Below, piece by piece: positions 36,677-45,707 of a stretch of 64,000 nt of DNA. The stretch's first letter is position 1; the number at the start of each line of letters is the position of its first letter. The notes under the pieces are model-generated. The model was not told where the DNA came from, searched no databases, and saw nothing but the letters and a program-made list of their open reading frames with translations. A program made the position numbers and the translations under genes. Origin of the DNA: an uncultured Amylibacter sp. (GTDB taxonomy: Bacteria; Pseudomonadota; Alphaproteobacteria; Rhodobacterales; Rhodobacteraceae); NCBI GenBank assembly GCA_943846615.1, contig OX044354.1:2683001-2747000 (forward strand). Reading direction: 5' to 3'.

Positions 36677-37884
36677 AAAAATGCCTGAAGTCCCGTTTGG
36701 GCACGACCTAAAATTAACGCATGCACATCATGCGTGCCCTCGTAGGTATTGACGGTTTCCAAATTCATCATGTGACGAATGACTTGAAATTCCTCTGATA
36801 TGCCATTGCCGCCGTGCATGTCGCGGGCAATGCGGGCGATTTCCAATGCCTTGCCACAGTTGTTGCGTTTCATCATGGAAATCATTTCTGGGGCGGCGTT
36901 GCCTTCGTCCATTAATCGTCCGATGCGCAAACTGCCTTGTAATCCCAGTGTGATTTCGGTTTGCATGTTTGCTAGTTTCAATTGAAACAATTGTGTTTGT
37001 GCCAATGGTTTGCCGAATTGCTTGCGATCCAATCCGTAATGGCGCGATGCGTGCCAGCAAAATTCGGCGGCGCCCAATACGCCCCAGCTGATGCCATAAC
37101 GTGCGCGGTTCAGGCATCCAAATGGACCTTTAAGGCCTGAAACGTTGGGCAATAACGCGTCTTCACCGACTTCGACATCCTTCATCACGATTTCACCTGT
37201 GATTGATGCGCGCAGAGATTGTTTGCCTTTGATTTTCGGGGCTGACAGACCATCCATGCCTTTCTCCAAAACAAAACCTTTAATCTTGCCGTCATGTGCG
37301 TCGGACTTTGCCCAGACCACGAACACATCAGCAATCGGGCTGTTCGAAATCCACATCTTTGACCCGCTCAATTTGTAACCGTTTTCGGTTTTTGTTGCGC
37401 GGGTTTTCATACCACCTGGATCAGACCCTGCATCAGGTTCGGTTAATCCAAAACACCCAATGAATTCACCACTGGCCAGTTTTGGTAGGTATTTGTTCCG
37501 CTGTTCTTCCGATCCATAGGCATAGATCGGGTACATTACTAGCGAGCTTTGCACTGACATCATTGAACGATAACCGCTGTCGACGCGTTCAATTTCACGT
37601 GCTGCTAATCCATAACTGACGTATGATGCACCCAGCCCACCGTATTCTTCGGGAATGGTCGTACCCAACAAACCCATTTCGCCCATTTCGCGGAAAATTG
37701 CAGGATCAGTTTGCTCTGTTGCGTACGCCTCAATCGCGCGTGGTTGTAGCTTTTCAGTCGCATAGTTCCTTGCCGCATCACGCAACATACGCTCTTCTTC
37801 CGATAATTGGTTTTCGAATAAAAAAGCATCTTCCCACTGAAACGTGGATAGATCTGGTTTACTTTGAGGTGATAGGGGTGACAT
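36673..37884 (-). CDS. gcdH: Glutaryl-CoA dehydrogenase
   Basis: The enzyme oxidises and decarboxylates glutaryl-CoA to crotonyl-CoA in lysine and tryptophan breakdown. The ATG at 37884 follows GGAGATAAA and gives 403 residues, the normal size; the longer frame upstream is noncoding. FAD and substrate motifs are [21 protein letters not shown] and the catalytic region [18 protein letters not shown]. It is divergent from xsc with a strong palindrome between them. Confidence 0.9.
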   Translation of the reverse strand: MSPLSPQSKPDLSTFQWEDAFLFENQLSEEERMLRDAARNYATEKLQPRAIEAYATEQTDPAIFREMGEMGLLGTTIPEEYGGLGASYVSYGLAAREIERVDSGYRSMMSVQSSLVMYPIYAYGSEEQRNKYLPKLASGEFIGCFGLTEPDAGSDPGGMKTRATKTENGYKLSGSKMWISNSPIADVFVVWAKSDAHDGKIKGFVLEKGMDGLSAPKIKGKQSLRASITGEIVMKDVEVGEDALLPNVSGLKGPFGCLNRARYGISWGVLGAAEFCWHASRHYGLDRKQFGKPLAQTQLFQLKLANMQTEITLGLQGSLRIGRLMDEGNAAPEMISMMKRNNCGKALEIARIARDMHGGNGISEEFQVIRHMMNLETVNTYEGTHDVHALILGRAQTGLQAFF

Positions 37885-37991
37885 TTTATCTCCGTAACTT
37901 CGATTTAGTGAGTTAGGCTCAGTAATTACCTGTTTGCGGCTCATGTAAAGAGGAGAACCTGAAATAGAGTGTTGCATTAACAGTTTAAAAG

Positions 37992-38022
37992 CGGCCTTTT
38001 GCGACGTTGTCGCAAAAGGCCG
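37992..38022. promoter_or_regulatory. Perfect 14-bp inverted repeat between gcdH and xsc
   Basis: The arms CGGCCTTTTGCGAC and GTCGCAAAAGGCCG are exact complements around GTT. There is no T run on the plus side, so it is unlikely to be a plus-strand terminator. Its place between two divergent genes, 104 bases before xsc and 108 before gcdH, fits an operator for one or both. Confidence 0.55.
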
Positions 38023-38125
38023 AAAAATGTCCCAAAAATGGTTGGCGTAGGCATGGGTTTTCGCCGATAAACAGCGGCAGAGTAACAACCTTGGCCCTGT
38101 GGCCGCTTTCTAGAGGAAATAATCC

Positions 38126-39904
38126 ATGAAAATGACAACAGAAGAAGCGTTTGTAAAAGTATTGCAAATGCACGGCATTGAACATGCCTTTGGTATTATC
38201 GGTTCTGCGATGATGCCGATTTCCGATTTGTTCCCAGCAGCGGGTATCAATTTCTGGGATGCGGCACACGAATGTAATGCAGGCATGATGGCTGACGGTT
38301 ACACACGTGCATCTGGCAAAATGTCCATGATGGTTGCGCAAAATGGCCCGGGTATTACGAATTTCGTGACACCAGTGAAAACTGCATACTGGAACCACAC
38401 ACCATTGTTGTTGGTCACACCACAGGCCGCAAACAAATCAATCGGCCAAGGTGGCTTCCAAGAAATGGAACAGATGAACCTGTTCGCTGATTGTGTTGCA
38501 TACCAAGAAGAAGTACGTGACCCATCACGTATCGCGGAAACATTGAACCGTGTTATCATGCAAGCGCACCGCGCATCTGCACCAGCACAAATCAACATCC
38601 CACGCGATTTCTGGACACAAGTTATCGACATCGAAATGCCAAAAGTTGTTGATTTTGAACGCCCATCAGGCGGCAAAGACGCATTGGCACAGGCGGCTGA
38701 TCTATTATCTAACGCGAAATTCCCAGTGATCTTGAATGGCGCTGGCGTTGTTATTGGCGGCGCGATCCCTGCATCTGCTGCATTGGCGGAACGTTTGGAC
38801 GCACCAGTATGTTGTGGTTACCAGCACAACGATGCATTCCCTGGAAACCACCCGTTGCATGCTGGCCCACTTGGCTACAACGGTTCCAAGGCTGGTATGG
38901 AATTGATTTCTAAGGCTGACGTTGTTTTGGCATTGGGTACGCGTTTGAACCCGTTTTCAACATTACCGGGTTACGGTATTGATTATTGGCCGACGGATGC
39001 GAAAATCATTCAGGTTGACATCAACCCAGATCGTATTGGTCTGACCAAAGATGTGACTGTTGGTATCGTTGGTGATGCGAAACAAGTTGCAGAAAGCTTG
39101 TTGGCGAATTTGGGTGATCACGCTGGTGAAGCGGGACGTGCGGAACGCACTGCGACAATCGCGAAAACCAAATCTGCTTGGGCACAAGAGCTGACATCCA
39201 TGGATCACGAAGACGACGATCCAGGCACAACATGGAACGAACGTGCGCGTGGCGACAAGCCTGATCACATGTCACCACGTATGGCGTGGCGTGCAATTCA
39301 AAAGGCGATGCCTGTGAATGCGATCATTTCATCCGATATTGGTAATAACTGCGCGATTGGTAACGCGTACCCGTCATTTGACGAAGGCCGTAAATATCTG
39401 GCACCGGGTCTGTTTGGCCCGTGTGGATATGGCTTCCCTGCAATTGCTGGCGCCAAAATTGCGCAGCCTGATGTGCCTGTAATTGGTTTTGCGGGTGATG
39501 GTGCATTTGGTATTTCGATGAACGAAATGACGGCCGTCGGTCGTGGCGAATGGCCACCGATTACGATGTGTATTTTCCGCAACTACCAGTGGGGTGCAGA
39601 GAAGCGTAACACCACATTGTGGTTCGATGATAACTTCGTTGGAACAGAGCTGGACGAGGATGTGTCATACGCAGCAATCGCCAATGCATGTGGGTTGGTC
39701 GGTGTTCAGGCAACGTCTATGGATGATCTGACTGACAAGCTTGCGCAAGCGGTTAAGGATCAGATGGAAAATGGTAAGACCACATTCATCGAAATCGTAT
39801 TGAACAAGGAATTGGGTGAACCATTCCGTCGTGATGCCATGAAGAAACCTGTTTCTGTTGCAGGTATTTCCAAAGACGACATGCGTCCACAAAAAGGCGC
39901 GTAA
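38126..39904 (+). CDS. xsc: Sulfoacetaldehyde acetyltransferase
   Basis: Xsc splits sulfoacetaldehyde with phosphate into sulfite and acetyl phosphate, the key desulfonation step of taurine and related sulfonates. The 592-residue ThDP enzyme has HECNAGMMADGYTRASGK near the N-terminus, GFAGDGAFGISMNE near 455, and the family-specific NYQWGAEKRNTTLWFDDNFV. GAGGAAA precedes the ATG. The pta gene for the product follows, but no taurine transporter or aminotransferase is in the window. Confidence 0.93.
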   Translation: MKMTTEEAFVKVLQMHGIEHAFGIIGSAMMPISDLFPAAGINFWDAAHECNAGMMADGYTRASGKMSMMVAQNGPGITNFVTPVKTAYWNHTPLLLVTPQAANKSIGQGGFQEMEQMNLFADCVAYQEEVRDPSRIAETLNRVIMQAHRASAPAQINIPRDFWTQVIDIEMPKVVDFERPSGGKDALAQAADLLSNAKFPVILNGAGVVIGGAIPASAALAERLDAPVCCGYQHNDAFPGNHPLHAGPLGYNGSKAGMELISKADVVLALGTRLNPFSTLPGYGIDYWPTDAKIIQVDINPDRIGLTKDVTVGIVGDAKQVAESLLANLGDHAGEAGRAERTATIAKTKSAWAQELTSMDHEDDDPGTTWNERARGDKPDHMSPRMAWRAIQKAMPVNAIISSDIGNNCAIGNAYPSFDEGRKYLAPGLFGPCGYGFPAIAGAKIAQPDVPVIGFAGDGAFGISMNEMTAVGRGEWPPITMCIFRNYQWGAEKRNTTLWFDDNFVGTELDEDVSYAAIANACGLVGVQATSMDDLTDKLAQAVKDQMENGKTTFIEIVLNKELGEPFRRDAMKKPVSVAGISKDDMRPQKGA

Positions 39905-39921
39905 GTTTCGCATATATTTTG

Positions 39922-39955
39922 AAAACGGCGCTGGTGCATTCCGGCGCCGTTTTTG
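39922..39955 (+). terminator. Rho-independent terminator of xsc
   Basis: AAAACGGCGC and GCGCCGTTTT form a 10-bp stem with a 12-base loop, followed by TGTTTG after four T bases in the stem end. Confidence 0.8.
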
Positions 39956-39991
39956 TTTGAACTGTCTAAATGCGTTTCGCCTAAATATTGA

Positions 39992-40039
39992 ATCGCCAAA
40001 ACCCTGCCGTGCCTTTGGCACTCTCGGGCTTTTGGCGAT
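39992..40039. repeat. Long nested hairpin upstream of pta
   Basis: ATCGCCAAAA and TTTTGGCGAT form the outer 10-bp stem, CCC/GGG continues it after a bulged C, and GTGCC/GGCAC around TTT makes an inner hairpin. It lies about 110 bases before pta and is not followed by a T run. It may be a 5' leader structure, a processing site or a dispersed palindromic repeat. Confidence 0.5.
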
Positions 40040-40148
40040 ACGATAATCAAGTTAAAGGCGAGACGCTATATTGTCCCATATTGGTGATGGGCGCTTGCGC
40101 CATTGGTGATTTCCTGTTTTCGTGGTGCGAAAGTTAAGGAGCCATATC

Positions 40149-41084
40149 ATGTCACGCCAAAATCATTTTATCAGTAACACCGATCCAGTCTGCCCAAGCG
40201 ATTTGCTGGAACGTGCACGGGCGGGATCTGTGCCGCGTGTGGCGATTGCGCGTGCGGGTGCCGCGTTACCGATGCAAGCGGCGTTTGAGGCGACGCAGGC
40301 GGGAATTATGGTGCCGATTTTTGTCGGCGAGGCGGATGATATTTTGGCCGAGGCAGCCAAGTTGGATTGGGATATTTCAGGGTTTGAATTGATCGATACC
40401 GTGGGCGAGGCAGAGGCGGGGATTACCGCCGCGACGTTGTGCGGACAGGGCAAAGCGGATGTGTTGATGAAGGGGCAGTTGCACACGGATGTCTTTATGA
40501 AATCTGCCCTGAACCGCGATGCGGGGTTACGCATGGGGGCGAAGTTTGTGCATCTGTTTTCGATGACCCATCCGAGTGGTGGATCGCCGATTGTGATTTC
40601 CGATGCTGCGGTGAATGTGTCGCCTGATATTGAGACCCGTCAGGACGCGACGCGCAGTGTTGTGAAGCTGTTGAAGGCATTGGGTGTGGAACGCCCCAAG
40701 GTGGCGTATTTGTCCGCGACAGAAGTGGCCATTCCATCTGTTCCAAGTTCTTTGGAGGGCGCGGAATTGGCTGAATGGGCGCGGCAGAATGTTGACGGTG
40801 CAGATTTTGCAGGGCCATTGGCGTTGGATTTGATCCTGTCGGAAAAATCACGTGATATTAAAGGGTTGCAGGATGATCCTGTTGCGGGACAAGCAAATGG
40901 AATCATTGTTCCTGACATCGTTGCGGGCAACACGTTGTTCAAGGCAATGGTGTATATGACCGGTGCTTGTTCGGGTGGTTTGGTTGTGGGGGGCAAGGTG
41001 CCGATCCTGTTGACCAGCCGTGCCGATAGTGCCGCCGCGCGGATGGCATCCGTGGCATTGGCATCCGTTTGGAGTAACACATAA
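40149..41084 (+). CDS. pta: Phosphate acetyltransferase (short form)
   Basis: Pta converts acetyl phosphate and CoA to acetyl-CoA and phosphate. The 311-residue protein is the short, single-domain form with ADVLMKGQLHTDVFMKSAL, FSMTHPSGG and GTLF-like NTLFKAMVYMTG. Its place behind xsc fits the known Roseobacter sulfonate pathway, where it recovers the acetyl group. The ATG at 40149 follows AAGGAG; an upstream GTG frame start has no ribosome site. Confidence 0.9.
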   Translation: MSRQNHFISNTDPVCPSDLLERARAGSVPRVAIARAGAALPMQAAFEATQAGIMVPIFVGEADDILAEAAKLDWDISGFELIDTVGEAEAGITAATLCGQGKADVLMKGQLHTDVFMKSALNRDAGLRMGAKFVHLFSMTHPSGGSPIVISDAAVNVSPDIETRQDATRSVVKLLKALGVERPKVAYLSATEVAIPSVPSSLEGAELAEWARQNVDGADFAGPLALDLILSEKSRDIKGLQDDPVAGQANGIIVPDIVAGNTLFKAMVYMTGACSGGLVVGGKVPILLTSRADSAAARMASVALASVWSNT

Positions 41085-41101
41085 CCGACGACCCTGAATG
41101 A

Positions 41102-41128
41102 AAAAAGAGCGTCGATGACGCTCTTTTT
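41102..41128. terminator. Bidirectional terminator between pta and ilvN
   Basis: AAAAAGAGCGTC and GACGCTCTTTTT form a perfect 12-bp stem with a GAT loop, with A and T runs at both ends, in the gap between two convergent genes. Confidence 0.9.
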
Positions 41129-41142
41129 AGACTATTTTTAGT

Positions 41143-41703
41143 TTATAATCCGCGTGAAATCGCCGCCACGCCCGTGCGTGCGACATCGACCAAGCCAAGA
41201 GGTGTCATCAGTTCGACGAAGGCGTCGATTTTTTCTGGTGTGCCGGTTAATTCGAACACAAAACTTTCCAATGTTGTGTCCACAACAGAGGCACGGAAGA
41301 TTTCGGATGTGCGCAATGCTTCGACGCGATTGTCGCCTTTGGAGACGACCTTGATCATCGCCAATTCGCGTTCCACTGAGGGGCCTTCGACAGTCAAGTC
41401 ATGCACGTCGTGAACGGCGACCATGCGGGCCAATTGGGCCTTAATCTGAACGATCACAGATGGGGTGCCTGTGGTGACGATTGTGATGCGTGATTGGTTG
41501 TCTTCGTGGTTGATTTCGGCAACGGTTAAGCTGTCGATGTTGTAACCACGGCCAGAAAATAGGCCGATGACACGGGCCAATACGCCTGCTTCGTTATCGA
41601 CCAAGACGGCCAATGTGTGCGTTTCAATTGTATCACCTGTGGTGTTTTTAAGGTTGTAGGCACTTTTTCTCGACGAGCCTTTTTTCAATGATAACGCGTT
41701 CAT
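41143..41703 (-). CDS. ilvN: Acetolactate synthase small subunit
   Basis: The regulatory subunit of acetolactate synthase carries valine feedback inhibition. The N-terminal ACT domain is visible (HTLAVLVDNEAGVLARVIGL, then FSGRGYNIDSL), followed by the IlvN C-terminal domain. The ATG at 41703 follows AAAAGGGAA. The catalytic subunit lies 1.1 kb upstream on the same strand with a sulfotransferase gene and a terminator in between, so ilvN has its own transcription or is read through. IlvH would be an equally good name. Confidence 0.92.
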   Translation of the reverse strand: MNALSLKKGSSRKSAYNLKNTTGDTIETHTLAVLVDNEAGVLARVIGLFSGRGYNIDSLTVAEINHEDNQSRITIVTTGTPSVIVQIKAQLARMVAVHDVHDLTVEGPSVERELAMIKVVSKGDNRVEALRTSEIFRASVVDTTLESFVFELTGTPEKIDAFVELMTPLGLVDVARTGVAAISRGL

Positions 41704-41804
41704 CACAATTCCCTTTTGATGTGTTTGTAACACCATAAAAGGTTTTGAAACGCTTGTCAGTGCAAAGTTTCAAAGTGCGACGCCGTGTGAGCGTACGGTT
41801 CGAA

Positions 41805-42626
41805 TTATATCAGCTGTGTTCCATCGGGGAAAATTGGTGCGCCTGTGATGGGAATGGTTTTACGTGGTTTTATTAAGCGTTTGAATAAACCAGCGTACTG
41901 TCGCCGAAAGCGTTGACGTTCAATCAGCGACATTTCGGAACGAAAGCGTTTGCGTATCCCCTTGTTTTTTTGGGTAAAGCGGCGATTTTTCACGAAACTG
42001 GCGACGCGTTTGGGATCAATTTCGAGGTGTAAATGCGCCATGATTTGGCGGGTTGTGGCGTCTGTGTCGAAGGCCAGATCGTCGAAAAAGAGGGGGAGGC
42101 AGTGGGGGCGGACGAGCCATTGGGTAAGGCTGTCGATTTGGCTGTTTATGTTGGCGCGAGCGGCCCCTAGATCGGTGATTTCGGTAAAGGGTAATTTACC
42201 CTGTTCGCGGTTGCGATTGCCGTGATCTATCATAGATAATGCCATATCGCGGGGGTCGCGGAAGGTGGCGTGAGCCATGGCGCGGTTTGAATTGAATAGG
42301 TCGATCACACAAGGGTCGGGGCGGGTGTGGGTTTTGATCACGATGGGATGGCCGATTGTTTCAACAGCATCCCATATTTTTGAGATATCACAAGGGGTTA
42401 GGTGTGAAACGAAGTTTATTTTTGCATCCCCCTTTAGCCCCGAAATACCCAAATGTGGTTGCGGATAACCTGCCAATTCGAGACCTGTGCGGGCCAATTC
42501 AAAGGCCAAGGTAGAGCCACATTTTGTCATGCCATAGGAGAAGATTATGCGAGGGCCAAGAGGGTGCGGTGGTGGGTTTTTAATCGGGTTTGACATGGGG
42601 TTATTAGAAGGAGAAATGGTTAACAT
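41805..42626 (-). CDS. Sulfotransferase-like protein between ilvB and ilvN
   Basis: The 273 residues show a PAPS-type 5' phosphosulfate-binding loop, SYGMTKCGSTLAFELA, and a 3' phosphate motif TFRDPRDMALSMID, which places it in the P-loop sulfotransferase superfamily. The acceptor is unknown. It interrupts the ilvB-ilvN pair that is usually adjacent. The start at 42626 has AAGGATT very near; an ATG ten codons later is an alternative. Confidence 0.65.
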   Translation of the reverse strand: MLTISPSNNPMSNPIKNPPPHPLGPRIIFSYGMTKCGSTLAFELARTGLELAGYPQPHLGISGLKGDAKINFVSHLTPCDISKIWDAVETIGHPIVIKTHTRPDPCVIDLFNSNRAMAHATFRDPRDMALSMIDHGNRNREQGKLPFTEITDLGAARANINSQIDSLTQWLVRPHCLPLFFDDLAFDTDATTRQIMAHLHLEIDPKRVASFVKNRRFTQKNKGIRKRFRSEMSLIERQRFRRQYAGLFKRLIKPRKTIPITGAPIFPDGTQLI

Positions 42627-42707
42627 AATCCTTAAATTCGTCCACGTTAAGAGGTGTTAACGGGCCGTGAAAAGTGCGTTTTTAAACGTATGGGTTTTGT
42701 AGGGGTA

Positions 42708-42729
42708 ACGTCGGTATTACGTCGGTATT
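42708..42729. repeat. Short tandem repeat downstream of ilvB
   Basis: ACGTCGGTATT occurs twice in direct succession. Nearby, GTGTTAA and TTAACAC form an inverted repeat around AA, and GGTGTTAA recurs three times between 42650 and 42770. No gene overlaps. The meaning is unclear. Confidence 0.5.
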
Positions 42730-42776
42730 TTTTGTTGGTGTTAAAATTAACACTTTGGGAATTGGTGTTAACTTAT

Positions 42777-42806
42777 GCAAAAAGGGCCCCGCATTGCGGA
42801 GCCCTT
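42777..42806 (-). terminator. Rho-independent terminator of ilvB
   Basis: On the minus strand AAGGGCTCCGC and GCGGGGCCCTT pair with one mismatch around AAT, followed by TTTTTGC. It lies about 20 bases past the ilvB stop codon. Confidence 0.85.
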
Positions 42807-42826
42807 CTGCTACAATTCGATTTTCG

Positions 42827-44584
42827 TTAAACCAAGGTCATGCCTTCGGCGTCGATGGCATCTTTGGTTGATGCATCGCCCATCAGCATTTCATTGTGTG
42901 CCTTGCCAGATGGGATCATTGGGAAGCAGTTTTCGTGTTTTTCAACCAAGCAGTCGAAGATCACTGGGCCGTCGTAGGCCAACATTTCCATGATTGCATC
43001 GTCCAGATCAGCAGGGTCTGAACACTGGATGCCTTTGCCGCCAAAAGCTTCGGCCAATTTTACGAAATCGGGTAGGGATTCTGACCATGAGTTTGAGTAG
43101 CGTTCACCGTGCAAGAGTTCCTGCCATTGGCGTACCATGCCCAAACGTTCGTTGTTCAAGATGAACTGTTTTGTTGGCAGGTTGTACTGGGTGCATGTGC
43201 CCATTTCCTGCATGTTCATCATCCATGATGCCTCGCCAGCCACGTTGATAACCAGCGCGTCGGGATGCGCAACCTGTACGCCAACCGATGCAGGTACGCC
43301 GTAACCCATTGTACCCAAGCCACCCGATGTCATCCAGCGATGCGGGTCTTCAAAACCAAGGTATTGTGCGGCCCACATTTGGTGTTGGCCAACTTCGGTT
43401 GTGATATAGCGATCTGGGTGGTTTTTGGTCAACGCTTCGAGGCGTTCCAACGCGTATTGCGGTTTAATGATTTTATCGGAATTTGTGTATGACAGGCATT
43501 TTTTTGCACGCCATTCATCAATTTGACCCCACCATTTTTTTACCGCCGCAGAATTGGTTTTACGACCACGTGATTTCCATACCTTTAGCAAATCTTCCAA
43601 AACATGGGCAACATCGCCCAAGATTGGCACGTCGACATGGATCACCTTGTTGATGGATGAGGCGTCGATGTCGATGTGGGCCTTTTTCGAATTGGGGCTG
43701 AATTTTTCCAACACGCCGGTGATGCGATCATCAAAACGTGCGCCGATGTTGATCATTAGGTCACAGCCGTGCATGGCCAAATTCGCCTCGTAGGTGCCGT
43801 GCATGCCCAACATGCCCAGCCAGTTTTTGCCAGACGCAGGGTAACAGCCCAAGCCCATCAGGGTTGAGGTAATTGGGAAATCCGTGGATTTCACCAAATC
43901 GCGCAACAGTTGCGACGCACCTGTGCCAGAGTTGATAACACCGCCACCTGTGTAGAAAATTGGGCGTTCAGCGGATTCCATCAGTTCAACCAATTCAGTG
44001 ATCGCGGCCAAGTCGCCCTTTACCTGTGGTTGGTAGTGTTTGACATGCGCCTTCGCCTTGGGGGTGTAGGTGCCTGTTGCGAATTGAACATCTTTCGGGA
44101 TGTCGATTAGAACGGGGCCTGGGCGACCGGATGTGGCGATGTGGAAGGCCTGGTGAATGGTTTCGGACAGTTTATCCGTTTCTTTTACCAACCAGTTGTG
44201 TTTCGTACATGGACGGGTGATGCCAACGGTGTCTGCCTCTTGGAAGGCGTCCGATCCGATCATGAATGTAGGAACCTGACCCGTCAGAACGATCATCGGA
44301 ATTGAATCCATCAAGGCATCCGTTAGACCCGTAACCGCGTTTGTGGCGCCTGGGCCAGATGTTACCAGAACAACGCCCGGTTTGCCTGTGGAACGTGCGT
44401 AGGCTTCGGCGGCGTGTGTTGCGCCTTGCTCGTGGCGCACGAGGATGTGTTGGATGTCAGATTGTTGAAAGATTGCATCGTAGATTGGCAAGACAGCACC
44501 GCCCGGGTAACCAAAGACGGTATCAACGCCCTGATCTTTTAGGGCTTGAATTACCATATCTGCGCCAGTCATCTTCTTACTCAT
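42827..44584 (-). CDS. ilvB: Acetolactate synthase large subunit
   Basis: This ThDP enzyme makes acetolactate or acetohydroxybutyrate, the first common step of valine, leucine and isoleucine synthesis. The 585 residues include GYPGGAVLPIYDA, VRHEQGATHAAEAYARSTGK with the catalytic glutamate, and the cofactor region VAGEASWMMNMQEM, where GE replaces the more usual GD. A leader peptide and terminator hairpin lie just upstream, indicating attenuation. The ATG at 44584 follows GGAGCAAGACA. Confidence 0.93.
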   Translation of the reverse strand: MSKKMTGADMVIQALKDQGVDTVFGYPGGAVLPIYDAIFQQSDIQHILVRHEQGATHAAEAYARSTGKPGVVLVTSGPGATNAVTGLTDALMDSIPMIVLTGQVPTFMIGSDAFQEADTVGITRPCTKHNWLVKETDKLSETIHQAFHIATSGRPGPVLIDIPKDVQFATGTYTPKAKAHVKHYQPQVKGDLAAITELVELMESAERPIFYTGGGVINSGTGASQLLRDLVKSTDFPITSTLMGLGCYPASGKNWLGMLGMHGTYEANLAMHGCDLMINIGARFDDRITGVLEKFSPNSKKAHIDIDASSINKVIHVDVPILGDVAHVLEDLLKVWKSRGRKTNSAAVKKWWGQIDEWRAKKCLSYTNSDKIIKPQYALERLEALTKNHPDRYITTEVGQHQMWAAQYLGFEDPHRWMTSGGLGTMGYGVPASVGVQVAHPDALVINVAGEASWMMNMQEMGTCTQYNLPTKQFILNNERLGMVRQWQELLHGERYSNSWSESLPDFVKLAEAFGGKGIQCSDPADLDDAIMEMLAYDGPVIFDCLVEKHENCFPMIPSGKAHNEMLMGDASTKDAIDAEGMTLV

Positions 44585-44601
44585 TGTCTTGCTCCGTGCA
44601 T

Positions 44602-44623
44602 AAAAAAACCCCCGATTTGGGGG
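44602..44623 (-). terminator. Attenuator terminator in the ilvB leader
   Basis: On the minus strand CCCCC, a 5-base loop and GGGGG are followed directly by TTTTTTT, 18 bases before the ilvB start codon. This is a terminator within the 5' leader, downstream of a leader peptide. A second hairpin (GGTAAACGG with CCGTTCACC, one mismatch) covers the leader stop codon and could be the alternative structure. Confidence 0.85.
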
Positions 44624-44650
44624 CGCATAGGTTGGTGAACGGTGATCCGT

Positions 44651-44707
44651 TTACCGACGCATGCGCGTGGCCAAGTTGACCACGATGATTTCGTTTAATT
44701 TCAACAT
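44651..44707 (-). CDS. ilvB leader peptide
   Basis: The 18-codon frame from ATG at 44707 to TAA reads MLKLNEIIVVNLATRMRR. It has the tandem pairs Ile-Ile and Val-Val plus three Leu codons, the amino acids made by the pathway it precedes. Its stop lies 28 bases before the attenuator stem. There is no clear ribosome site before the ATG, and a TATAAT box ends only 13 bases upstream, so the message may start at or near the ATG. Stalling at scarce charged Ile, Val or Leu tRNA would favour an antiterminator and expression of ilvB. Confidence 0.82.
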   Translation of the reverse strand: MLKLNEIIVVNLATRMRR

Positions 44708-44719
44708 TGAAGTCACAGT

Positions 44720-44742
44720 ATTATAATGATCAAGGGCGTCAA
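44720..44742 (-). promoter_or_regulatory. Candidate promoter of the ilvB leader
   Basis: Minus-strand TATAAT (44725-44720) and TTGACG (44742-44737) are present, but their spacing of 11 bases is too short for a standard pair. Either TATAAT works with a weaker upstream box, or TTGACG works with a downstream TACTGT at a 16-base spacing. The exact start needs mapping. Confidence 0.4.
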
Positions 44743-44844
44743 GCGGAAAATTGACGTGAATAGCGCATAAATGTAATTAAATTACAAAAAATGACCTATT
44801 TTGTAATTTAATTTCACAAAATTGATGTGTTGGCATTTAAAATT

Positions 44845-45672
44845 TCAAGTGTGACTGTTTGGCGCGTTTGGAATCGTAAGAGTTGAAACCTGTTCTAGAA
44901 TTGTTTTGTCGTTGCCTGAGGTGAGGTTGCTGTCATCCATCATTTCCGGGGCGAAATCGATCCATTCGCCGTTGATGCACAGCTGTAGTGCGCTGAACTG
45001 TGCCTTGTAATCCATTTTGGGGCTGCCAGAGACCCAGTAGCCCAAGTAGACGTAATCCAATTCCATTTCACGTGCGATGTCGACGTGATCCAAGATCATG
45101 TATTTACCGGGGCTGCGATCAGACATATCGGGATCGAAAAATGAGTAAACCATCGATAGGCCATCATCCAAGATGTCGGTTAGGCAGGCATATTTGAGTT
45201 CGCTGCCGCCTTCATTGGACTCTTGGTATTCGACAACACGGGTGCGGACCGGTGTTTCTTCGATCATGGCGCCGAATTCGAAGACGTCCATGTCTGTCAT
45301 GCCACCGTCAACATGTCGGCTTTCAAGGTAGGTTTTGAACAGATCGTATTGGTCATCTGTTGCCCAAGCGGTATGTGCGCCGCGTGCCATATGCCTGTTG
45401 CGTCGGATTGTACGTTTTTGCGATTTAGTTGCTTTGAAATCGGAAACCTTGATGCGCACAGAAATACAGGCGCTGCAATCTGTGCAGGCGGGGCGGTATA
45501 GGACGTTTTGCGAACGACGAAAGCCCTGTTTCGAGAGGGCGTCGTTTAGGGCCTGTCCGTTTGCATCTTGTAGCCCTGTAAACAATTTACGTTCAACGCG
45601 ATCTGCCAAATAGGGGCAGGGTTGCGGGGCGGTGACGTAGAATTGGGGCGCAAGAGGTAGTGTGTGTTTCAT
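44845..45672 (-). CDS. bpt: Arginyl/leucyl-tRNA-protein transferase
   Basis: The protein transfers an amino acid, leucine in the bacterial Bpt type, to N-terminal Asp or Glu of proteins and marks them for the N-end rule protease pathway. Family motifs are [27 protein letters not shown] followed by [10 protein letters not shown], and [17 protein letters not shown]. The length of 275 is normal. It stands alone between the ilvB leader and the RDD gene. Confidence 0.9.
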   Translation of the reverse strand: MKHTLPLAPQFYVTAPQPCPYLADRVERKLFTGLQDANGQALNDALSKQGFRRSQNVLYRPACTDCSACISVRIKVSDFKATKSQKRTIRRNRHMARGAHTAWATDDQYDLFKTYLESRHVDGGMTDMDVFEFGAMIEETPVRTRVVEYQESNEGGSELKYACLTDILDDGLSMVYSFFDPDMSDRSPGKYMILDHVDIAREMELDYVYLGYWVSGSPKMDYKAQFSALQLCINGEWIDFAPEMMDDSNLTSGNDKTILEQVSTLTIPNAPNSHT

Positions 45673-45707
45673 ATCAGTAGGCTAACAAGGCGCGTTGGAA
45701 TGTTCAA

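Noticed and set aside
37885..38088. 68-residue extension of gcdH
   Set aside because: It crosses the palindrome and promoter region; the ATG at 37884 has a ribosome site and gives the usual length.
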